NCBI GenBank assembly: GCA_916710115.1
Contig: CAKAOY010000102.1
Location: 1-5,108 of the forward strand
Reading direction: 5' to 3'
DNA: 5,108 bases
From: an uncultured Bergeyella sp.
GTDB taxonomy: Bacteria > Bacteroidota > Bacteroidia > Flavobacteriales > Weeksellaceae
Shown one piece after another: positions 1 through 5,108 of the stretch. Within the stretch, counting starts at the first letter, position 1; the number at the start of each line of letters is the position of its first letter. The notes under the pieces were generated by a model, which did not search any database, was not told where the DNA came from, and saw nothing but the letters and a program-made list of their open reading frames with translations. The translations under genes and the position numbers were made by a program.

Positions 1-333
1 GCAATTCCATTGTCCACCACTCATTTGACGAATTTTTGCTGCATTGTTGATGATTTGGTCTATACCTACAAGAGAGAAATTGAAAGTCATAAACTCCACG
101 ATAGGTCTATTACCATTCATAGCTGCACCAACCGAGATACCTGCAAAACCAAGCTCTGCAATTGGGGAGTCTATTATTCTTTTTGGACCAAACTCAGCCA
201 ACATACCTTTTGATGCCTTATATGCACCGTTATATTCTGCTACTTCTTCTCCAATAAGGTAGATGGATTCGTCTTTTCTCATCTCCTCACTCATTGCCTG
301 AGCAATTACTTCACGAAAAGTATATTCTGCCAT
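1..333 (-). CDS. pdhB: Pyruvate dehydrogenase E1 component, beta subunit (N-terminal part, cut by window edge)
   Basis: The first 111 residues are present; the gene continues beyond position 1. E1 beta pairs with E1 alpha to form the thiamine diphosphate (ThDP)-dependent E1 of the pyruvate dehydrogenase complex, which decarboxylates pyruvate and passes the acetyl group to E2 lipoyl domains in the cytoplasm. Recognisable family signatures are IGEEVAEYNGAYKASKGM (residues 27-44), the SPIAELGFAG segment (56-65) and the EFMTFNFS segment (80-87), ending near MSGGQW. Glu60 in PIAELGF corresponds to the glutamate that contacts the ThDP aminopyrimidine ring in family structures. The ATG at 331-333 fits the usual family N-terminus, and it is preceded by A/T-rich sequence without a Shine-Dalgarno motif. 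The upstream neighbour is divergent, so an E1 alpha gene does not lie directly 5' of it. A related 2-oxoacid dehydrogenase E1 beta (branched-chain) is the main alternative, but the GEEVAEYNGAYK sequence favours the pyruvate enzyme. Confidence 0.93.
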   Translation of the reverse strand, partial: MAEYTFREVIAQAMSEEMRKDESIYLIGEEVAEYNGAYKASKGMLAEFGPKRIIDSPIAELGFAGISVGAAMNGNRPIVEFMTFNFSLVGIDQIINNAAKIRQMSGGQWNC

Positions 334-358
334 TTTTTTAAAATTAAAATTTATATTG

Positions 359-366
359 CAAATGTA
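359..366 (-). promoter_or_regulatory. Bacteroidota-type -7 promoter box for pdhB
   Basis: Read on the minus strand this is TACATTTG, an exact match to the TAnnTTTG -7 consensus used by the primary sigma factor of Bacteroidota. It sits 25 bp upstream of the pdhB ATG, which would leave a short leader of roughly 20 nt. No clear TTTG/TTG -33 element is seen about 19-23 bp further upstream, where the sequence is a T-rich run, so the call rests on the -7 box and its position. Confidence 0.6.
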
Positions 367-499
367 AGCATTTTTAATTAAATAAGGAAAAAATAAAAAA
401 ATATTATCTTACTATCCCACAACTTTTTCTACATAAAACTTTAATTATGAGATACTAAAACAATGCATAATTCTTTTCTACTGATATTTTTTTTCATAC

Positions 500-507
500 T
501 ATATTTA
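500..507 (+). promoter_or_regulatory. Weak candidate -7 box for the TonB-dependent receptor-like gene
   Basis: TATATTTA matches seven of the eight positions of the TAnnTTTG consensus, missing only the final G, and lies 44 bp before the ATG at 552. There is no convincing -33 TTTG upstream, and matches like this arise easily in such AT-rich DNA. The rest of the intergenic stretch 334-551 shows poly-A/T tracts and a TTTAATTAAA palindrome (373-382), but no Fur-like operator, riboswitch or other element that I recognise. Confidence 0.2.
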
Positions 508-551
508 ACTTTTATCTGAAAATTTTATCAAAAAAAATATAAGTAAATTTT

Positions 552-3098
552 ATGAAGACAGAATTTTCAACGATTATTAAAAAGAGAACTTTAGGACTCA
601 CGTTGGTCTTTGGAATGGCCAGTTTGTCCTTTGCACAAGATAAAGAAAATATCAGTGGAAAAATATCCGATACACAAAATAATCCTATCCCATACGCTTC
701 AATTACCTTTGAAAACATTGATAATAAATCTATTAGCAACGCAACCCTCTCCGATGAGAATGGAAACTATCAACTGGACCTCATCAGTGGAAAATATATT
801 GTAAAGATAGAGGCAATTGATTTTGATGATTTCCAGCAGGAGACCACCATCAGCAATAAAAATAAGCATAAAAATTTTGTAATAGTAGCCAACAGCACTC
901 AAAAGACCACTAATATTCAAGCTGTTACTATTTCTACAACTGCTAAAAAACCTTACAAGGTAGAGCTAGACAAGAAGACCTATGATGTATCCTCTGACCT
1001 ATTGAGTAAGGGGGGAAGCCTCCACGATGTACTACAAAATGTACCATCAGTGGATATAGACACCGATGGTTCTGTATCTATGAGAGGGTCATCTAATGTG
1101 AAATTCCTCATCAATGGGAAGCCGTCGGCAATGTTTGGTATTGATGATAGCACTACGGCATTACAATCGATACCTTCTGACCAAATTGACAGAATTGAAG
1201 TAATTACAAACCCTTCTTCTAAATTTGAAGCATCGGGGACAGCAGGAATCCTTAATATTATTTTAAAGAAAAACAAAACAGCAGGACTCAGTGGGAATGT
1301 CGTGGGTATGGTCGGCTATCTACCTACCACAAACATCAATGCTAACATCAATTGGAAAAAGGGAGATTTCTCTTGGTTCATAAATGGTGGTGGTAGTTAC
1401 AAAAAGTCCCAAGCCATTAGCCGAAATAATAATTTCTATACGGATAAAAATACGCCTAATCAATTATTAAAAGCCCTACAAAACGGCCAAGATACGGATA
1501 AAATAAGCACATTCAATGCTTCTACAGGATTTGTATATGATATTAGCAACAAAACTTCTATTAATGCATCGACCACACTGAGAATCTTTAATGTAAATGG
1601 AGAAGGAACCAACGACTATCAATATACCTACAACAACACAACGCTCGCTAATCCGTACTCACTAAGAAATAGCACAGAAAATCAGGGACATATTTCCTGG
1701 CAAGGAGATTTAGGACTTGACCATAAATTCAATGATAATGGTCATAAAATATCATTTTCAGCAAGTTACCAACAAAACGACAGAACCAACACAACAAACA
1801 TCAATCAAGAGTCTAACAATTCTTTTGATAGAAACTTTGTGGCCAATCCACTCTCCCCTACCTTAAGCGAATTAAGGACCTACACCGACCAGACAAATAA
1901 AAATAAAAAAATATTTGCAGGAATAGATTACGAACTTCCCATCGGAGATATCTCTAAACTGGAAGCAGGATATAGATTTGATAGAGACAACAATCATTGG
2001 ATTAATTTAGCACAAGAAAAAATCGGTAGCGAAACATTCAATAATATTCCCGAATATACGAACAACACCATCTATAAGGAGATGTTCAATGCTATATATG
2101 TTCAGTTCAAATCTAAAATTGGGAACTTTGGATATCAATTAGGGCTAAGAAATGAGCATTCTCATATTAATATTAACTATGAAAATCAGCGAGATGGTAA
2201 TGTTTTAGACAAAATAAAAAACTACAATAATCTATTTCCGTCCGTATATCTTAGTTATGATTTAGGTAAGAATAACCAAATTTTAGTGAATTATTCTAGA
2301 AGAATAGACCGCCCAAAAGGTTTATATTTTATTCCTTATCATTCTATTGCTGATAACCAAAATATTATGCTCGGAAATCAAAATTTAGATCCATCCTATG
2401 TGCATTCCTACGAGGTGGGATACGCCATACAGCAAAAGAGGCTCACAATAAACCCAACCCTCTACTATCGCTATAAAACCGATGATGTAAAAAAACTGAC
2501 CTATCAAGAAGACGAATCTACCAATGTATTTTATACCACTTCTATTAATCTCGGTACAAGAAAAGATTATGGTTTAGACCTGAATTTCTCTGCCGATTTG
2601 CTACCTTGGTGGAGACTTATGGGAAATATCAGTGTTTCCTACTACAATATTGATGGAGATACTACCTACCGCACGAGGGATTCAAGTGGCAATTATGTAA
2701 ATCGCTTGGCTTCTTTCAAAGGAGAGGGAATGACCAGCCGAGGGCGACTAAGCACAACCTTCAAAGTAGATAAAACACTTAGTTTGCAATTACAAGGAAT
2801 GTACAAAGGAGGCATAAAAACGGAATATCAACACCGCCTCACAACCTATACTATAGACTTTGCTCTGACAAAAACGATTTTGAAAGGTAATGCTACTATA
2901 TCATTTAATATTAAGGATATATTCAACACAAATGCTCGTGAAGTTTATACCTACTCAGCAAATGCCTACCGCGAATCTTATATGAGACGAGAGCCTCGCC
3001 AAATACAACTTTCTTTGACCTATAATTTCAAAAAAGGAGATAAAATAGAAAACAATAAAAAGAAACGAGAGGTCTTCCAAGTAGAGCAAGAAGATTAA
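552..3098 (+). CDS. Outer-membrane beta-barrel protein, TonB-dependent receptor-like, with N-terminal carboxypeptidase-regulatory-like domain
   Basis: Exported protein of 848 residues. The signal peptide is about residues 1-28: KK-R basic region, hydrophobic LGLTLVFGMASL, and likely cleavage after SFA. A carboxypeptidase-regulatory-like Ig fold follows (about 33-105; ISGKISD, PIPYASI, SDENGNYQL). A short segment (IQAVTISTTAKK, 122-133) stands where Bacteroidota receptors carry a TonB-box-like sequence. The plug spans about 135-240 (LHDVLQNVPSV; VSMRGSSNVKFLINGKPS; IDRIEVITNPSSKFEASGTAGILNIILKK). The rest to about residue 826 is a barrel of alternating strands that resembles the family of large Bacteroidota outer-membrane barrels (OMP_b-brl_3 type), ending in LSLTYNF. 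A charged tail of about 22 residues follows. Met1 is chosen because the next Met (22) would destroy the signal peptide. No SusD-like lipoprotein gene is adjacent, so it is not a classic SusCD pair. The substrate cannot be told from sequence; uptake of a siderophore, metal or peptide is possible, as is a non-transport role. No Shine-Dalgarno is present; the leader is A/T-rich. Confidence 0.9.
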   Translation: MKTEFSTIIKKRTLGLTLVFGMASLSFAQDKENISGKISDTQNNPIPYASITFENIDNKSISNATLSDENGNYQLDLISGKYIVKIEAIDFDDFQQETTISNKNKHKNFVIVANSTQKTTNIQAVTISTTAKKPYKVELDKKTYDVSSDLLSKGGSLHDVLQNVPSVDIDTDGSVSMRGSSNVKFLINGKPSAMFGIDDSTTALQSIPSDQIDRIEVITNPSSKFEASGTAGILNIILKKNKTAGLSGNVVGMVGYLPTTNINANINWKKGDFSWFINGGGSYKKSQAISRNNNFYTDKNTPNQLLKALQNGQDTDKISTFNASTGFVYDISNKTSINASTTLRIFNVNGEGTNDYQYTYNNTTLANPYSLRNSTENQGHISWQGDLGLDHKFNDNGHKISFSASYQQNDRTNTTNINQESNNSFDRNFVANPLSPTLSELRTYTDQTNKNKKIFAGIDYELPIGDISKLEAGYRFDRDNNHWINLAQEKIGSETFNNIPEYTNNTIYKEMFNAIYVQFKSKIGNFGYQLGLRNEHSHININYENQRDGNVLDKIKNYNNLFPSVYLSYDLGKNNQILVNYSRRIDRPKGLYFIPYHSIADNQNIMLGNQNLDPSYVHSYEVGYAIQQKRLTINPTLYYRYKTDDVKKLTYQEDESTNVFYTTSINLGTRKDYGLDLNFSADLLPWWRLMGNISVSYYNIDGDTTYRTRDSSGNYVNRLASFKGEGMTSRGRLSTTFKVDKTLSLQLQGMYKGGIKTEYQHRLTTYTIDFALTKTILKGNATISFNIKDIFNTNAREVYTYSANAYRESYMRREPRQIQLSLTYNFKKGDKIENNKKKREVFQVEQED

Positions 3099-3103
3099 TC
3101 AAC

Positions 3104-3135
3104 AAAAAAGGGCACTCAAAAAGTGTCCTTTTTTT
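3104..3135 (+). terminator. Rho-independent terminator, probably bidirectional, between convergent genes
   Basis: The arms at 3104-3116 (AAAAAAGGGCACT) and 3122-3134 (AGTGTCCTTTTTT) pair over 13 bp with one G-T wobble (3112/3126) around a five-base CAAAA loop, and a run of seven T closes the plus-strand side. It starts 5 bp after the stop codon of the receptor gene. The six A on the left give a T-run on the other strand, so it can also stop transcription from the convergent gene that ends at 3235. The remaining 3136-3234 is A/T-rich and I see nothing further in it. Confidence 0.9.
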
Positions 3136-3234
3136 AATTATTATCAAAGAAGAAGTCCAAAGGATAAATTTTTAATATATAAATTACTTATAAAACAAAT
3201 ATAATCATTCCATTGCACCTTATCTATCTGATTA

Positions 3235-4968
3235 TCATTTCTTTTTCCTCTTTGGACGGGTTGATTCTTCTTTTGCTTTTTTATTATTTAACTCTCGCTG
3301 TGCATTTTCATAGAGGGTATTATCCGAAGTGTATTTTATTTCTTCATAATTTGGACTATCAAAGAAAATATCCTGCCACCTGCGAAGTCTATCTTTGGTA
3401 TTCCAATTAAAATCTGGAAAAAATCGTTTTTCTTTTGAGATAAAACTCATTGGATAAGTCTCCATACTTGCACCAATATTACATGACACAACTTGTATTT
3501 TTCGCTCCTCAACATCAGCTACAATCTCCCCACAAGTGGATAGATTCACACCTATCCTTTCCTTTTTATTGGTCTTTTCATTAATATCATCAGCATAGGT
3601 AATGGCTTGTGCATTCCCAATTACTTTTGCTTTTTTTATTTGATTTTCTTCATAAATGACTATCATTCGACGACCTTTGATTTGGTCAAACTCATCTTTT
3701 AAATTCAAGGAATCGGATTTTGAAATTGCCATCGCATTACCAATTACTTTCAAGCTATCTATATTCTCATTTTTAGTATTGAAATAGGCCTCAATCTTAT
3801 CGCCTGTTACCTGCTTTTCACCACTCCAAAGAATAGGTTTTATACTAAAATGCAAGACACCATCGGTCTCATCAAAACTGATAGAATCCGCTCTTGCTTG
3901 TGCATTAGATTTAAAAAATCTTGCTCTTTTATAGGCTCTTAGGTAACTTTTTTTTGTTTGGGTTTTCTTATCTATTTTTTGAAAAGTAATAAATTTTTCC
4001 GCAGAAAAATAGATTGTGTCTTTGGACAGAATCTTCACCGCATAGGGTTTGTCGGTAACCATTGCAGAGTCTTTATCTTGATAAATTTCTCCGTATCCTC
4101 CCTTGATATAGCGATTTTCATAAGGGTCATCAAGGGTAATATTTCCATCTCCTTTGCCAAAATTAGTATTCCTATTAAAATAAAGTCTATCACCCGTTAA
4201 TTTCTTATTATTATAATAAATCACTGAATTTTTATTCAGAAAAACTTCATTGGTACTTTGGTTAAAACTTCCCTGCTCTGTATAGACTTTATTTCTGGGA
4301 TTTTTCTTATCAAAAATCGTAGTTGCCCCCGAAAAATGAGCCGTATTCGTCTGCTGATTTTGCTTTATATTCGCTCCTTCCAAAATATACTTAGGATTGT
4401 CAATTCTCACATTTCCCGTAAAGTCTATTTCTTTCGCTCCAATATCATAGGTAGCAGATTTTGTATACATTACGCTTCCTTGATAATCTCTAATTGTCCC
4501 TCCTGTATTAAAATATGCTTGATTAGTTTTCCTATCATAATACAAAATATTGGTATTAATAGTCTGTTTTGGGTCAGTGAGTACTACATTTTTCCGTGCT
4601 ATGCCTCGCTCGGTATTCCCATCATATTCCATTTCATCAGCAGTAATTATAGAACCATCGGCATTTTGGAGTTTTACATTCCCAAAAGCTTTTACAAAAT
4701 TTTCTTCTTGATAGAGGATAACCTCATCTGCCATAAGCGTAGAGCCTTGATGCGTAAATATCACATTTCCAGAAAAATGCGGATTACCATCAAATTTATT
4801 CTTGCTCACACCAAAGGTATCCGAATGGATATGTTTTACTTTTTCTTCCTGTTTTTGATTAATATTTTGCAAAAAGAACGGCTCTTTACTTGGGGAAAGT
4901 TTTGTAGGTTGCTTTTGAGCAAATATTTGGGTAAAAATAAAAGCGAAAAAAACAAAATAGTATCTCAT
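3235..4968 (-). CDS. OstA-like (LptA-family) periplasmic protein, probable lipopolysaccharide transport component
   Basis: Exported protein of 577 residues with a short signal peptide (1-17, hydrophobic YYFVFFAFIFTQIFA, cleavage likely before QKQ). From about residue 45 to 300 it carries repeated OstA/LptA beta-jellyroll signatures: FSGNVIF (65-71), LMADEVILY (78-86), AFGNVKL (94-100), IITADEMEYDG (107-117), FTGNVRI (183-189), and LTGDRLYF (257-264) with GNITL (275-279). In this family such repeats bind lipid A acyl chains and build the periplasmic bridge from the inner-membrane LptBFGC transporter to LptD. A second region (about 350-500) has further strands, including two KVIGNA motifs and Cys479/Cys496. 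The end is strongly basic (KRKKK). Escherichia coli LptA is about 185 residues; this length is typical of Bacteroidota OstA-like proteins, not of LptD, since no C-terminal barrel is evident. The ATG at 4966-4968 is the only start that keeps the signal peptide. Its role is inferred from the family; no other lpt gene is in view. Confidence 0.85.
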   Translation of the reverse strand: MRYYFVFFAFIFTQIFAQKQPTKLSPSKEPFFLQNINQKQEEKVKHIHSDTFGVSKNKFDGNPHFSGNVIFTHQGSTLMADEVILYQEENFVKAFGNVKLQNADGSIITADEMEYDGNTERGIARKNVVLTDPKQTINTNILYYDRKTNQAYFNTGGTIRDYQGSVMYTKSATYDIGAKEIDFTGNVRIDNPKYILEGANIKQNQQTNTAHFSGATTIFDKKNPRNKVYTEQGSFNQSTNEVFLNKNSVIYYNNKKLTGDRLYFNRNTNFGKGDGNITLDDPYENRYIKGGYGEIYQDKDSAMVTDKPYAVKILSKDTIYFSAEKFITFQKIDKKTQTKKSYLRAYKRARFFKSNAQARADSISFDETDGVLHFSIKPILWSGEKQVTGDKIEAYFNTKNENIDSLKVIGNAMAISKSDSLNLKDEFDQIKGRRMIVIYEENQIKKAKVIGNAQAITYADDINEKTNKKERIGVNLSTCGEIVADVEERKIQVVSCNIGASMETYPMSFISKEKRFFPDFNWNTKDRLRRWQDIFFDSPNYEEIKYTSDNTLYENAQRELNNKKAKEESTRPKRKKK

Positions 4969-5005
4969 TTGAAAAATTTATAATTGATATTTTTTCATAA
5001 AAAAC

Positions 5006-5051
5006 TTGTCATTCTAAAAGAATTTCATATAATTTTCTCTCAGAATGACAA
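5006..5051 (-). terminator. Inverted repeat, possible terminator of an upstream gene or a remnant repeat element
   Basis: TTGTCATTCT (5006-5015) and AGAATGACAA (5042-5051) form a perfect 10-bp inverted repeat around a 26-bp spacer. Part of the spacer can extend the stem imperfectly (AAAAGAA against TTCTCTC). On the minus strand the second arm is followed, after one G, by six T (5000-5004 region), the shape of a rho-independent terminator for a gene entering from the right. It lies 37 bp upstream of the OstA-like start codon. The GTCATTCTGAG core resembles short dispersed repeats seen in many Bacteroidota genomes, so it may instead be a degraded repetitive palindrome. No target-site duplication is visible. 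Confidence 0.5.
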
Positions 5052-5070
5052 ATACTTCTTTATAATAATC

Positions 5071-5108
5071 TTAATTAATTTTAGCCTTTTTTCGTTCCAT
5101 ATAGATAC
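5071..5108 (-). CDS. Possible last codons of an unidentified gene entering from the right
   Basis: On the minus strand one frame reads IYMERKKAKIN and stops with TAA at 5071-5073, about 20 bp before the hairpin at 5006-5051. A stop just ahead of a terminator-like hairpin with the right orientation suggests the tail of a gene transcribed in the same direction as the OstA-like gene. Two other minus-strand frames also end nearby (one at 5082-5084, one inside the hairpin), so the frame is not settled. Too little is present to identify a product. Confidence 0.2.
   Translation of the reverse strand, partial: IYMERKKAKIN

Noticed and set aside
10..262. Two overlapping plus-strand open frames (10-213 and 44-262) opposite pdhB
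   Set aside because: The minus strand here encodes strongly conserved E1 beta sequence; the plus-strand products show no family features.
373..382. TTTAATTAAA palindrome upstream of pdhB, considered as an operator
   Set aside because: It is a simple A/T palindrome of the sort expected by chance in this composition, and no second copy or known operator pattern accompanies it.
980..1276. A 98-codon minus-strand open frame inside the receptor-like gene
   Set aside because: It lies opposite the conserved plug domain and has no independent support.
3948..3955. Run of eight T (eight A in the coding strand) within the OstA-like gene, considered as a phase-variable tract
   Set aside because: It encodes ordinary Lys codons, similar A-tracts occur throughout this AT-rich window, and the frame is intact. 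Phase variation of a probably essential envelope gene is unlikely.
4258..4983. A 241-codon open frame on the plus strand, antisense to the 5' half of the OstA-like gene
   Set aside because: It is rich in Ile, Ser, Phe and Arg, as expected from the complement of an AT-rich coding strand, has no recognisable domain, and the opposite strand encodes a clear family protein with a signal peptide.
4978..4998. Six-codon mini-ORF (MKKYQL, then stop) ending 9 bp before the OstA-like start, considered as a regulatory leader peptide
   Set aside because: Such short frames are common by chance in AT-rich leaders; there is no run of one amino-acid codon and no attenuator-like structure after it.

Overview
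The window is an AT-rich piece of a bacterial chromosome, most likely from a member of the Bacteroidota, class Flavobacteriia (a Weeksellaceae-type genome such as Riemerella, Chryseobacterium or Elizabethkingia is a guess). The grounds are: a TonB-dependent receptor-like protein with an N-terminal carboxypeptidase-regulatory-like domain; a long OstA-like protein of the type found in Bacteroidota; start codons preceded by A/T-rich sequence with no Shine-Dalgarno motif; and an exact match to the Bacteroidota -7 promoter box (TAnnTTTG) in front of the first gene.

Layout from left to right. Positions 1-333 (minus strand) hold the first 111 codons of the pyruvate dehydrogenase E1 beta subunit, cut by the window edge. 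A 218-bp divergent intergenic region (334-551) carries the pdhB promoter and the less obvious start signals of the next gene. Positions 552-3098 (plus) encode an 848-residue outer-membrane beta-barrel receptor with signal peptide, carboxypeptidase-like domain, plug and barrel. A strong, probably bidirectional, terminator at 3104-3135 separates it from a convergent gene. Positions 3235-4968 (minus) encode a 577-residue exported OstA/LptA-like protein, probably part of lipopolysaccharide transport across the periplasm. Positions 4969-5108 hold an inverted repeat that looks like a terminator for a gene to the right, and possibly the last codons of that gene.

The three genes have separate transcription units (divergent, then convergent), so nothing suggests a shared operon or pathway. 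Two act at the cell envelope (receptor-like barrel and OstA-like protein) and one is central carbon metabolism. I see no mobile element, CRISPR array, defence locus, RNA gene or clear new system. The points most worth a second look are the inverted repeat at 5006-5051, the extended architecture of the OstA-like protein with its duplicated motif and cysteine pair, and the unknown substrate and basic C-terminal tail of the receptor.
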